From assembly GCF_030848505.1 (NCBI RefSeq), contig NZ_JAVDDU010000001.1, positions 62,001-126,000 of the forward strand: a stretch of DNA of 64,000 bases. Direction: 5' to 3'. This document shows, piece after piece, positions 19,807 through 28,736 of the stretch. The position numbers and the translations under genes were made by a program. This DNA is from Marinimicrobium hydrolyticum. GTDB taxonomy: Bacteria; Pseudomonadota; Gammaproteobacteria; Pseudomonadales; Cellvibrionaceae. Position 1 is the first letter of the stretch; the number at the start of each line of letters is the position of its first letter. Under the pieces are notes generated by a model, which did no database searches, had not been told where the DNA came from, and saw nothing but the letters and a program-made list of their open reading frames with translations.

Positions 19807-20307
19807 GGCACAAGGCTCCTTCAATCTAGACAAACCCGTCGCTGTTATATGAAAAGGGGCTCCACTAGTGCTCTCAGATGGTCGGAACTAGGTGGGAAGC
19901 CGGACTTGCCCTCATGCAGGGGGGGAGCCTTGCAGAAGGGCGGGTACAGGGAACCATTCGGACTTTAGCTCACAATCCTTGCGGATAAATCACCCAAATG
20001 GGGTATTTTTATGCCAAGCGGTGAAAATAGTTGGTGGGAAATGGGCCAAAATTCTCCTTTTGCGCTCCGGTGGAACGCCTTTGGCCCGTAAACGCTGTGT
20101 TACTTTGGGGAGGATGGCCCTAGAAGCTCGGGTGTATCACCGTGTATTCAGTGGAAAACGGGGGGAGTGGGGGCGCTGAGGCGATGGAGGGGGAGGCACT
20201 GACCCGCAGCGGAGTCACTACCCTATGACGGGTGCGATGCGCCTCTTTCTTGGCGAGCGATTTCAATCTCGTCAGACCCTACCCAATTACTAAGGCAATT
20301 TGTGAGG
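19807..20307. other. About 500 bases without a gene upstream of the cysteine-rich operon
   Basis: This stretch separates the end of the PAS-GGDEF gene from the start of the cysteine-rich operon, both leftward. No open frame in it looks coding. It must hold the operon promoter: TATAAC on the minus strand near 19847-19852 is a weak -10 without a good -35. I looked for a cyclic-di-GMP riboswitch and saw no convincing core. The region is unusually rich in short G and C runs. Confidence 0.4.
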
Positions 20308-21351
20308 CTAACACGCGCCGAAAAACTGGAAGCTATTCCGGCCGTTCTCCTTAATAGAGTACATGGCCATATCGGAATTTCGCAGTAAGGTGTCGGCGTC
20401 CATGCCGTTCTCCGGATAAATACTGATGCCGACGCTCAAGGTCAGGTGAAATTCGTGTCCGTCAATTATGTGCGGTCCAGCGAACTTGGCTAGCAGCTTT
20501 TCAGCAATTTGAGCGGTATCCTCCCGTTCTTCGATTTCGGTCAATAGAATCACAAACTCGTCACCACCATGTCGGCATACGGTGTCTGTGAGTCGAACGC
20601 AGGAGACAATCTTTTCCGCCACATCCTGCAGTAGATGGTCGCCGACGGTATGACCGAAGGCGTCATTAATTCCTTTAAAGTAATCGAGGTCGACGAACAG
20701 CAATGCGACTTGTTTGCGGTGTCGTTTGGCCATGCCAATAGCGTGGGTTAGCCGCTCCATCAATAGCTGTCGGTTGGGTAAACCCGTGAGCGCATCATGC
20801 TGTGCAAGATGACGCATTTTCTTAACTTCAGAACCTGACTGATGGGCATCGTGAAACACAATGACCGCCCCCTCTATTTGCCCGAGGCGGTTGAGGATGG
20901 GCGCGGCTGAATCTTCAATCGCCAGGTCAGTTCCGTCGCGGCGAATTAGTACGCTGCCCAGGGCTAGCTCCACCGTTCGTCCTTCCCGGATGGCCTCTTG
21001 TGCAGGGTTAATTGCTCGCTGGCGAGTCGCGCCATCGACAATCAAAAAAATGTCCTCAATCGCACGCCCGAGCGCTTCATCCTTGTGCCAGCCTGTCATT
21101 TGTTGAGCCACCTTGTTCAGATAGATGACATCGCCTTTTGGATTGACGACCAATACCGCGTCGCCAATGGCATCCAAGGTGATTTGCGCCATGTCTTCAA
21201 AGGTACAATTGCTGGAAAGGTGGCGCGCGCCCTTATGTGCGCAGGGCGTACCGCCGGACTGTTTGCTTGGCCGCACCTTCCTGACCGCGCGCGTGGCGGG
21301 CGAACCCAGAAAGGGTAGGTTTTTTTGGGGTGTGTTCCGCAACGTAGGCAT
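20308..21351 (-). CDS. PAS-GGDEF diguanylate cyclase
   Basis: The protein makes cyclic di-GMP from two GTP. The 347 residues contain an N-terminal tail, a PAS domain (about 53-170, with VVNPKGDVIYLN) and a GGDEF domain with DALTGLPNR at 186-194 and the intact active site GGDEF at 262-266. The inhibitory site RLTD (253-256) lies five residues before it, so product inhibition is expected. No membrane helix or signal peptide is seen, so it acts in the cytoplasm and the PAS domain senses an internal signal. The start ATG at 21351 gives a basic, proline-containing tail; a later start is possible. Confidence 0.93.
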   Translation of the reverse strand: MPTLRNTPQKNLPFLGSPATRAVRKVRPSKQSGGTPCAHKGARHLSSNCTFEDMAQITLDAIGDAVLVVNPKGDVIYLNKVAQQMTGWHKDEALGRAIEDIFLIVDGATRQRAINPAQEAIREGRTVELALGSVLIRRDGTDLAIEDSAAPILNRLGQIEGAVIVFHDAHQSGSEVKKMRHLAQHDALTGLPNRQLLMERLTHAIGMAKRHRKQVALLFVDLDYFKGINDAFGHTVGDHLLQDVAEKIVSCVRLTDTVCRHGGDEFVILLTEIEEREDTAQIAEKLLAKFAGPHIIDGHEFHLTLSVGISIYPENGMDADTLLRNSDMAMYSIKENGRNSFQFFGAC

Positions 21352-21450
21352 ATCGGCCAGAGTAATCGGAAATTATTTTGGGGTCTGTACGCGAACGAAC
21401 TTAGGCCTTAGTAGGCGAAACACTAGTCGTTCAAAACGTCACGCTCTGGT

Positions 21451-22188
21451 CTAGTGGGAATCCGTTGGCGTAGGCGTTCGTTCAGGGTGAACCTGACACT
21501 TTGGCTTAAGCAGACGATCGGTTTCTCTTTTTACCACGGAATAGCATTCACAACTCAGTTGTTCCAGCTTAGGACGATTGGTCACTTCGATATGGCCACG
21601 CCGGTACTCGATTACGCCGAGCTTCTGTAAGCGTCCCGCTGCCTCGGTCACGCCTTCGCGACGCACGCCAAGCATATTGGCGATTAACTCTTGGGTCATA
21701 ATCAGATGATTCGTAGGCAGGCGATCCAGGGAAAGCAAAAGCCAGCGGCACAACTGTTGGTCAATGGAGTGGTGGCGATTACACACGGCGGTTTGTGCCA
21801 TTTGGGTAATCAGTGCCTGAGTGTAACGCAGCACTAACGACATCAGATCGCCGTGGCGGTCGAATTCATCGACGAGCCGTTGTCCGGCCAGTCGGTAACC
21901 ACTGCCAGCACTTTGCACCACGGCTCGGCTAGACGTGCTTTCACCGCCCATAAACAACGAAATACCCACCAACCCCTCGTGACCCACCACAGAAATTTCT
22001 GCCGAGGCGCCGCTCTCCATCACGTAGAGCAACGATACGATGGAATCAGTGGGGAAATACACATGGCGCATTTTGTCGCCGGGCTCGTAGAGCACCTTGC
22101 CAAGGGGCAAATGAATTTCTTCAAGATAGGGAAAAATGCGTTGCTTCACTTCAGGCGACAAGGCGGAGAGGATTTGATTTTGATTCAT
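21451..22188 (-). CDS. Crp/Fnr-family transcription regulator
   Basis: The 245 residues have an N-terminal cyclic-nucleotide-binding fold (about 20-130) and a C-terminal winged-helix domain with MTQELIANMLGVRREGVTEAAGRLQKLG as helix-turn-helix (about 165-195). The cysteines of Fnr-type iron-sulphur sensing are not in place, and the typical cAMP-contact set of Crp is not recognisable, so the ligand is unknown. This group often controls responses to stress or to nutrients in proteobacteria. It lies between two signalling genes, 99 bases upstream of the PAS-GGDEF gene and on the same strand. Confidence 0.9.
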   Translation of the reverse strand: MNQNQILSALSPEVKQRIFPYLEEIHLPLGKVLYEPGDKMRHVYFPTDSIVSLLYVMESGASAEISVVGHEGLVGISLFMGGESTSSRAVVQSAGSGYRLAGQRLVDEFDRHGDLMSLVLRYTQALITQMAQTAVCNRHHSIDQQLCRWLLLSLDRLPTNHLIMTQELIANMLGVRREGVTEAAGRLQKLGVIEYRRGHIEVTNRPKLEQLSCECYSVVKRETDRLLKPKCQVHPERTPTPTDSH

Positions 22189-22718
22189 CGTTGTAACGAC
22201 AGGGGCTCCCTTGCGTCTCCATATTGGCTTTGTGCGAATCTGAGTAAATCATCCGCGTGGGCACGTACGATGTCATACAATGCGTGTTTTAGCCAACGTT
22301 TTATTAGTCACGTAGGGGGCAATGGGCTATCAGTTTCCCGGGCGCGTCACAAATACATCCGTATACTCTGTTAATGCGTCCCAGCCATCCTTGTAGACTC
22401 GTTCTCGGTCATCCTTGAGAAAACGGCCCGGGAAACTGATAGCCCATCGCTTTCAGGCCCTAACGTTTTTAATCCTATCGTTTCAGTTCGCTATGTTCTG
22501 TACGTTATCGAACATTGAAGAAAAATAAATGATCAGAGTGTGCGTTTAGCGGCGAAATGCGCCGGGAAGATGGAGCGCTACTGTTTAGTCAGCCTGCCCA
22601 TTACTACATACGAATTACATTACTCATCACTGAAAAAACTGTTTTCCAGAGCGCAATAGGGCGCCGTCGTTTATGTCAGCCTTAAAGCGCTAGTGGAACT
22701 GGAATCGATACGTTCTCG
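22189..22718. other. Intergenic region with a 126-base hairpin element
   Basis: About 530 bases between the Crp/Fnr gene and the end of the CheB-CheR gene. The notable content is the long inverted repeat at 22322-22447 listed separately. The part from 22448 to 22718 holds no gene and no strong terminator. The promoter of the Crp/Fnr gene should lie just right of 22188 but I cannot point to it. Confidence 0.45.
22322..22447. repeat. Element bounded by perfect 22-base inverted repeats
   Basis: The arm at 22322-22343 (ATGGGCTATCAGTTTCCCGG...) is exactly repeated in reverse complement at 22426-22447, with 82 bases between. The interior has no gene. A transcript of either strand would fold into a long stem. 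It could be a miniature non-autonomous mobile element or a member of an intergenic repeat family; a second copy is not in this window. Confidence 0.7.
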
Positions 22719-25313
22719 TTAGGGTTTCGCATCTTTACGCAGGGCTTGTTCCAGCTCTTTGGTCGCGGTGATATCCAAAAGAGTGATTACCACTCCGTCG
22801 ATAACATCGTCCAATCGGCGATAGGGCATGATCCGTACTGTAAACCACCGGTTGTCGGTGGTGGTGATTTGCTTCTCGGAAAACGCCAGTGTGCTTAGGG
22901 TGTTGAGGGCGTCGTCATTCAGTTCCGGATATTGCAAGCTGGTGGTGAGGTCGGACAGAGGGCGGCCAACATCGCTTTCACGGATGCTGATGATCTTTGA
23001 CGCACGATCGGTAAAGCGACGCAGGTTCAAATCCTGATCGAGAAACAAAATGGCGATATCGATGCTGTTGAGTAAATTCTTCATATCGCTCTGAGCCAGA
23101 GCAAGATCATCCAGTTTCGTCTGCATCTCCGAGTTGATGGTTTGCAGCTCCTCGTTCATGGACTGCATCTCTTCCTTTGAGGTGGTCAGCTCTTCGTTGG
23201 TTGACTGCAGTTCCTCATTGGTCGATTGCAGTTCTTCGTTGGCGGACTGCAACTCCTCCCGGGACGCGCGGTTTTCTTCTCGCAGCGTCTGGATTTCATC
23301 CTGGCATTGTTGGAGCTCGGCGGCATGGGCTTGTTGTGTGAGTGTCTTCGGTTCGTCGTTGTGCTCCCTGGCGTGAGCCGGGGCGATGTCGCGGAACACG
23401 ATCATTTTCATGCCGCGTAGGGTGGTGGGTTCGCGCAGCGCCTGTACGGTGATATCGACGTTCTGAATCCCCCCGCCAGGCAGTTGCACTTGGAGACCTT
23501 GTAAGTGCAGAGGTTCTCCCTGATTCCCAGCTTGGCGCAGGGCGCTGGCAATGGGGGTACGCAGCCCCTCCCGCACCATGGCATGAAAATTCCAGTTGGC
23601 TTTGCCGGCGGCGGGTTCCAGATACTTACCCGTGCGGCCGCTGATATAAACCACATCCCCCTCATCATTGACTACCACCGCCGCGGGGGCGTAGACCTGC
23701 AATAGCACCTGGTTGGCTGCCGATTGTAGATTATCATTTGATTGGGAACTTGAGTTGCTGGGGGACACGGGATGCTCCTTGGCTATCCTGGAAAGAGGTG
23801 GAATCGATTTAACCGGCAGCCGGGTTTCGCCGCTCTTGGCATTATCCTGGCGCGCGTACAGTCGCAGTTTGGATTGCAGGGTTGTAAACAGCGGCGTGTG
23901 CCGCCCGACCGTTTCAGAACTCCCCAGTAACAGCACACCTTTGTCGCGCAGGCTGTAGTGAAACAGGGGAATCAGTTTGCGTTGCAGACTTTGATCGAAA
24001 TAGATCAGTAGGTTGCGGCAGGATATCAGGTCAAGGCGGGTAAAGGGCGGATCAAGCACCACATTGTGCTGGGCGAACAACACCAAATCACGGATTTCAG
24101 TATTGATCTGGTATCCGTCATTGTGAGCGCTAAAAAAGCGCTCCAGACGTTCAGCCGACACAGCGGCGCTGATGTCGGCGGGGTAATAGCCGCGACGCGC
24201 GGTGGCAATCGCGTCCGGGCTCAGATCGGACGCGAAGATCTGCAGGCTAACCTCATGTTTGTGGGGCAGGTTGTCCAGCGCCTCTTTAAAGATCATGGCC
24301 AGGGAGTAGGCTTCTTCGCCAGTAGAGCAACCGACCACCCAGGCGCGTAGGTGGGGTTCCTCACGTCGTCTCGCCAGCAGGTCCGGCAGGGTCTTTTCCG
24401 CTAGGTGCTGCCACACCGGAGCGTCACGGAAAAAGCTGGTCACCCCGATAAGCACTTCCTTGAACAGCAGGTCAATCTCCTGGGGGTTGTGCTCCAAATA
24501 ATCCGCGTACAGGTCCAAGGTGGCGATTTCGTGGATCGCCATGCGCCGCTCCATGCGCCGGTGCAGGGTGCTGGGCTTGTAGTGGGAAAAGTCTTGGCGG
24601 GTTCGCTGTTGCAATAGGCGGAGAATGCGCTGTAAGGGCTCTGACTCCTGCCCGGGCTCCACATGAGGTGGTTCCGCCGATTTCCCGCTAGGGGCCTCCC
24701 GCTCCGGTGCCTGCTTGAGGCTGGCCAGAATGCGGGCGGGCAAATCTTCGACCGGAGCGATGATGTCGGCACAGTCTGCGGAGATGGCGCTTTGGGGCAT
24801 GGCATCGAACTGCGCCGTGTCTGGCTGTTGCACCGCCGTGAGGCCGCCTACCGCCTTGATCGCCTGTAAGCCCAGAGTACCGTCAGCGCCCATGCCGGAC
24901 AGTACAACCCCGATTGCTCGCTCTCCTAGGGCGGTGGCCAAGGAAGAAAACAGCACATTGATTGGTAGTCGCATGCCCCTGGGCTCCATGGGCTTTGCGA
25001 GCTTCAGCAAGCCGTCGACTACGCTGAGTTCCGTATTCGGCGGTATTACATACACGGCATCAGGCTCGATGGGCATGCCTTGGGTCGCTTCCCGCACCCG
25101 CATTGGGGTTATGCGTTGAAGCAATTCCGTGAGTAACGTCTTGTGGGTGGGATCGAGATGCTGCACAACCACATAGGCCATGTGGCTGTTCGGCGGTATC
25201 TGGGCGAGGAATTGCTCCAGCGGTGCTAGGCCACCGGCGGATGCACCAATGCCCAAGATGCGTAAGGTCGCCACAGTTTTTCTTGGCGCATTGGCAGGGG
25301 TCAAAGCAGCCAT
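22719..25313 (-). CDS. CheB-CheR-PAS fusion protein
   Basis: This 864-residue fusion joins a CheB-type methylesterase domain to a CheR-type methyltransferase domain and a sensory tail. The CheB triad is complete: Ser25 (GASAGG), His52 (VVQHLD) and Asp144 (GMGADGT). CheR follows with RRMERRMAIH, TSFFRD and the SAM motif VVGCSTGEEAYSLA (roughly residues 230-500). Then come a PAS-like region, a long coiled coil of repeated EELQSTNEE type and a last PAS domain. There is no receiver on CheB and no histidine kinase at the end, though many relatives have one. The PAS protein upstream is probably co-transcribed. Confidence 0.93.
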   Translation of the reverse strand: MAALTPANAPRKTVATLRILGIGASAGGLAPLEQFLAQIPPNSHMAYVVVQHLDPTHKTLLTELLQRITPMRVREATQGMPIEPDAVYVIPPNTELSVVDGLLKLAKPMEPRGMRLPINVLFSSLATALGERAIGVVLSGMGADGTLGLQAIKAVGGLTAVQQPDTAQFDAMPQSAISADCADIIAPVEDLPARILASLKQAPEREAPSGKSAEPPHVEPGQESEPLQRILRLLQQRTRQDFSHYKPSTLHRRMERRMAIHEIATLDLYADYLEHNPQEIDLLFKEVLIGVTSFFRDAPVWQHLAEKTLPDLLARRREEPHLRAWVVGCSTGEEAYSLAMIFKEALDNLPHKHEVSLQIFASDLSPDAIATARRGYYPADISAAVSAERLERFFSAHNDGYQINTEIRDLVLFAQHNVVLDPPFTRLDLISCRNLLIYFDQSLQRKLIPLFHYSLRDKGVLLLGSSETVGRHTPLFTTLQSKLRLYARQDNAKSGETRLPVKSIPPLSRIAKEHPVSPSNSSSQSNDNLQSAANQVLLQVYAPAAVVVNDEGDVVYISGRTGKYLEPAAGKANWNFHAMVREGLRTPIASALRQAGNQGEPLHLQGLQVQLPGGGIQNVDITVQALREPTTLRGMKMIVFRDIAPAHAREHNDEPKTLTQQAHAAELQQCQDEIQTLREENRASREELQSANEELQSTNEELQSTNEELTTSKEEMQSMNEELQTINSEMQTKLDDLALAQSDMKNLLNSIDIAILFLDQDLNLRRFTDRASKIISIRESDVGRPLSDLTTSLQYPELNDDALNTLSTLAFSEKQITTTDNRWFTVRIMPYRRLDDVIDGVVITLLDITATKELEQALRKDAKP

Positions 25314-25325
25314 AGCAGGGGACGG

Positions 25326-25928
25326 CTAACAGGGGTTCTCGGCATTGGCGTACTCGCAGCAAGCCAACAGAATATGCTCGTGCCCTGCAGGAAGTGACGC
25401 CATAAACTGTATGTGTCGCGAGCCCCCACTTATCTCGGCTAGGCAGCTTTTCTTAGCGCCGGACTGTGCGACATCCTGAAGTAGAGCAAGCACCCGCGCT
25501 CGGCTTTCGGTGGCTAGGAATGTACCGAGCGAGTGACCCTCAATATCCTTAGGTCCAACGCCAAAGAGCTCAGTAGCGGCCAGATTGCTCTGAATGACGT
25601 TGCCCTCTAAGTCAACGAGACAATAGCCAAAGGGTGCTGCATCGTACAGCGTCCGGTAAAGGTCCAGATCCTCCACAAGCGCCTGTTCATTGGCGGCGAT
25701 CTCTTCGTTCTGCAGATCAAGTTCTACTTGGTGAACCTGCAGTTCATGGAGCAACTTGAGGGCATCGTCCGCTCTGTTGGGATCACTGGAGAGGCCGTGG
25801 AGTAAGCGCAGGGTGTCAACGTTTATTGACCAGTAACCTGTTGCCGGCGCTGTGCCAGCGAGCAACAGCGCTTCAGCCTTGTCTCGCAGCTTGATGTAGA
25901 CACTGGATTCATCGATGGTAGCGGGCAT
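25326..25928 (-). CDS. PAS-domain protein preceding the CheB-CheR fusion
   Basis: The 200-residue cytoplasmic protein has an N-terminal helical part with a coiled coil (about 60-90, ELQVHQVELDLQNEEI), followed by a PAS domain (about 92-200, with APFGYCLVDLEGNVIQSNLAA). I chose the ATG at 25928 because AGGAGG lies four bases upstream; an ATG nine codons earlier is in frame. It ends 12 bases before the CheB-CheR gene, so it is likely to be co-expressed and could feed a signal to it. This short PAS plus CheB-CheR pairing occurs in other proteobacteria. Confidence 0.85.
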   Translation of the reverse strand: MPATIDESSVYIKLRDKAEALLLAGTAPATGYWSINVDTLRLLHGLSSDPNRADDALKLLHELQVHQVELDLQNEEIAANEQALVEDLDLYRTLYDAAPFGYCLVDLEGNVIQSNLAATELFGVGPKDIEGHSLGTFLATESRARVLALLQDVAQSGAKKSCLAEISGGSRHIQFMASLPAGHEHILLACCEYANAENPC

Positions 25929-26299
25929 ACAGCCTCCTCGGGATATGGCCCTCATAGTAGCTTATCGTCGCCGGCATTAGTATCAGGAAGATTGCAAGTG
26001 GACACCCGGAGGCGAACACTCCCTTACTGGTCGGACCCTTGGGTAGTGTTGGCAAAATGGCAGCGCTCACCGTCTTTGATAAAAATACGATTTCGCGCCG
26101 ATAGGGAAGAGGACTTCTCGCGAATGATTACCTTATTTAAAGCAGGGGGGCAAGTTAAGCGGTAAACAAGACGACTACTGCAAGTAGCTCTTGTGCTCGT
26201 CATCCAGACTCGTGGTGCTGCGTATCTGTTGGAGTGCCGCGACAGGAATGACAGGGAGCTTTTCCCTGTCATTCCAAGGTAAGAGAGAAATTTGGGCCT
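25929..26299. other. Intergenic region with a strong hairpin
   Basis: About 370 bases between the GH43 gene end and the PAS gene start, both leftward. An open frame on the minus strand (26024-26272) looks non-coding. The only distinct structure is the 13-base stem at 26245-26275. Promoter elements for the PAS gene are not obvious. Confidence 0.4.
26245..26275 (-). terminator. Perfect 13-base hairpin after the GH43 gene
   Basis: GGAATGACAGGGA at 26245-26257 pairs with 26263-26275 across a five-base loop, 25 bases past the stop of the GH43 gene. No T run follows on either strand, so it is either a weak terminator or a 3'-end stabilising structure. Confidence 0.5.
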
Positions 26300-27691
26300 T
26301 TATTGACGAATCATCATCCATTGTTGGTTTTCACCACCGGTCGGGTGCCACTGAGTGATGTTCGCTTGGTTTTCCGAACTCCAGCCCGACACATCCAACA
26401 CATGGCCACTTAGATCCGACTGAACTTCAACGTAATTGCCCACCGGATTCAGGCTCCACCTTTGCCCTGCGCCGCCCCAGTAATCCCACTGAGCAATATT
26501 GGCGCCGGCTGAAGTGCTGGCCTCCCATACGTCCATGCTTTTTAGACTTCCGGCATTAATCAAACTGTAGTTACCCGTACCCTGATCGATCACGTACCAG
26601 TTTTGGTGCAAACCACCAAAGTAATCGTACTGCACAATATTGGCCCCATTATCGGTAGACGCGTAAGCCACTTCTAAGGCTTTGCCGCTGTGGCGCGAGG
26701 TAAAGCTATACATGCCCTCGGTCACGCCGCCACACTGCACAATGGTGTCGAAATTGTGAGTCATGGACGGCCAGCCGTTTAGGTAGGTCATCATCTGAAT
26801 GTCCAGCTTGGCTGTGCCGTTATCACTCAAGTCGTAGTAATGAGTGGAGACGTAATTGCAGCCATCTTGTTTGAGTACACCAATATGGCCCGGTCCTTTG
26901 CGGTGTCCGTCCTCGTTCGGCAGTAAATTACGCTCGCCGGTATAAGGGCCGAAGACACTTTGTGAGCGCGCCACCTGCACCCGGTACGTACTGTCTGCCC
27001 CTTGGCAGCAGGTCCCGCGGGTAAAAAACAGGTAGTAGTAATCGCCGTTGCGTGTAATGTAAGGCGCTTCGATGGAATCGTGGCCACCACCGTAAATGTG
27101 AGTCACAGGGCCGGCCAATTTGCCTGTTGCCTGGTCCACCTCTGCGACACCCAAGCCGCCAAACCAGGACCCGTAGGACATATACACACGCCCATCATGA
27201 TCGCGGAACACCGCCGGATCGATCGCATTGATCTCGTTCACCCCACCGTAGGACTGAACCACCATCCCCAAATCCTCCCAGGTGGGGTTTTTCAGCGATG
27301 GTGTGCGCACCACACCAATGGCCGACTCGGACGTTCCAAAGGTGGAAACGGAGTAATACAGGTAATAATAGTTTCCGATCTGAATCACATCGGGCGCCCA
27401 GAACTCACCCTCAAAACCTGGAACCGCATCGTTAATCCAGTTGGGCCATGAGTCTCCGAACACGGTATTGGGGTTCTCCCAGTGGGTCAGGTTGGTCGAG
27501 GTGGAATACCAAAGACCCTCACCGGTCGTGAAATGAAAATAGGTATCGTCTTCGCGTATCAGAGTCGAGGGATCGTGGGAATTGGTGATCCCGGTCAACT
27601 CGATGGCCGATGCAGTGAGGCCGGACATCGCAAGAGAAAAGAAACACAGCAGTTTGAGAAACCAAGATCGGTTCAGTAGGAGGGGTTGCAT
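26300..27691 (-). CDS. Secreted GH43 glycosidase (arabinanase-like) with C-terminal ricin-type domain
   Basis: The enzyme is predicted to hydrolyse arabinan or a related plant polysaccharide outside the cell. The 463 residues have a signal peptide (cleaved near SAIE, residue 31), a five-bladed GH43 propeller with the three acidic catalytic residues Asp40 (SHDPS), Asp158 (AIDPAVF) and Glu208 (SIEAPY), and a ricin B/CBM13-like lectin domain (about 330-463) with repeated Q-x-W-type motifs (QNWYV, QRWSL, QQWMM). Blades resemble endo-1,5-alpha-arabinanases, but substrate cannot be fixed from sequence alone. No other sugar-degrading genes are adjacent. Confidence 0.9.
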   Translation of the reverse strand: MQPLLLNRSWFLKLLCFFSLAMSGLTASAIELTGITNSHDPSTLIREDDTYFHFTTGEGLWYSTSTNLTHWENPNTVFGDSWPNWINDAVPGFEGEFWAPDVIQIGNYYYLYYSVSTFGTSESAIGVVRTPSLKNPTWEDLGMVVQSYGGVNEINAIDPAVFRDHDGRVYMSYGSWFGGLGVAEVDQATGKLAGPVTHIYGGGHDSIEAPYITRNGDYYYLFFTRGTCCQGADSTYRVQVARSQSVFGPYTGERNLLPNEDGHRKGPGHIGVLKQDGCNYVSTHYYDLSDNGTAKLDIQMMTYLNGWPSMTHNFDTIVQCGGVTEGMYSFTSRHSGKALEVAYASTDNGANIVQYDYFGGLHQNWYVIDQGTGNYSLINAGSLKSMDVWEASTSAGANIAQWDYWGGAGQRWSLNPVGNYVEVQSDLSGHVLDVSGWSSENQANITQWHPTGGENQQWMMIRQ

Positions 27692-28016
27692 AAGTCACCT
27701 TTCGTCGTTCATTTCAGTTATTTAAATACTATTATCATATAAAATGACAATGCCGATGCTATCACCCAAAGTCCACCAAAACCATGGACTGGTAAGAAGG
27801 ATCCCTCATAAGAGGCTGTTCTAGTTATGCAGGTCGGGTAGGGCGGGGGATGGGCGAACAAGCTCTTGCCTCTTTAGGCTAGGCCTTACGATTGGGCACC
27901 TCTCTTTCGCCCAAAATATGTTCTACAATGTAGAAACGGCGCGTCGCCACTAGGGACCGCTGGCGAATCTAGCTAGAGGCTTGTAAAGCCCCAATAACAA
28001 TAGAGCGATACTCTGA
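27692..28016. promoter_or_regulatory. Divergent region between the GH43 gene and a lytic transglycosylase gene
   Basis: A very A/T-rich block at 27715-27755 lies just upstream of the GH43 start and probably includes its promoter. Nearer to the rightward gene is a perfect 15-base palindrome TTCTACAATGTAGAA at 27921-27935, which has the form of a repressor or activator binding site. I cannot assign a regulator. Confidence 0.45.
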
Positions 28017-28709
28017 GTGAAGTCACTCCTACCCATTCTGATGTGCACCCTACTGCCCCTGAGTGTTCTGGGAACGTCAGGCGCTAGTGCGCAGGCCCAA
28101 AGCGCCAGCCAGCCGACGGTAGAGGTCTACAGATACCGGAATGATCGCGGTGTGGTGTCGTTTTCCGACCGAGCCCCGCGGGGCACCCGCTATGAAGTGC
28201 TGCGTTACAACTGCTTTGCCTGCGACCTGCAATCCCAGGTGGATTGGCACGAAACCCCGCTGTTTGTGCGTCGGTTTCGGGACATTATTGACCAGGCCGC
28301 GTACCAGCATGGGGTCGACCCCGCCTTGGTGCGCGCCGTGATTCACGCGGAATCCGCGTTTCGGCCCAAAGCACTGTCGCCCAAGGGCGCGCAGGGCCTA
28401 ATGCAGCTAATGCCCGCCACGGCTCAAGACTTGGGTGTTACCGACGCCTTTCTACCCGAGCAGAACATCGACGGTGGCGTGCGCTATCTCGCCGGACTGC
28501 TGGCGCAACACCATGGCGATGTTCGCCTGGCAACTGCCGCTTACAATGCCGGCCCCGGCGCCGTCCGCCGCCACCGCGGCGTGCCACCGTTTGAAGAAAC
28601 CCGCACGTACATCAAGCGTGTCGAAATACTCCACCAGCGGTATCAGGAGGCTTTGAGAGTCGCCAATACCGATGAGATGGCGGCTTCGGCGGTTGCCGGC
28701 ACTCAATAA
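28017..28709 (+). CDS. Soluble lytic transglycosylase (SLT domain)
   Basis: The protein cuts peptidoglycan as a lytic transglycosylase in the periplasm. The 230 residues show a signal peptide (to about SAQA, residue 26), a short DUF4124-like segment (VEVYRYRNDRGVVSFSDRAP, about 35-54), two cysteines in NCFACD, and an SLT domain (about 90-215). That domain has the catalytic Glu112 in IHAESAF, MQLMPATA and AAYNAGPGAV. The start is GTG 28017, the only one placing a signal peptide correctly; no good ribosome-binding site is seen. It stands alone and is divergent from GH43. Confidence 0.88.
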   Translation: MKSLLPILMCTLLPLSVLGTSGASAQAQSASQPTVEVYRYRNDRGVVSFSDRAPRGTRYEVLRYNCFACDLQSQVDWHETPLFVRRFRDIIDQAAYQHGVDPALVRAVIHAESAFRPKALSPKGAQGLMQLMPATAQDLGVTDAFLPEQNIDGGVRYLAGLLAQHHGDVRLATAAYNAGPGAVRRHRGVPPFEETRTYIKRVEILHQRYQEALRVANTDEMAASAVAGTQ

Positions 28710-28736
28710 AATTCAGCACTGGTTTGATGGGAAGTT

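Noticed and set aside
19807-20307. Cyclic-di-GMP riboswitch
   Set aside because: I looked for a GEMM-type core on the minus strand and saw no convincing match.
26024-26272. Leftward open frame of 82 codons
   Set aside because: Composition is unlike protein, there is no ribosome-binding site and it includes the hairpin arm downstream of GH43.
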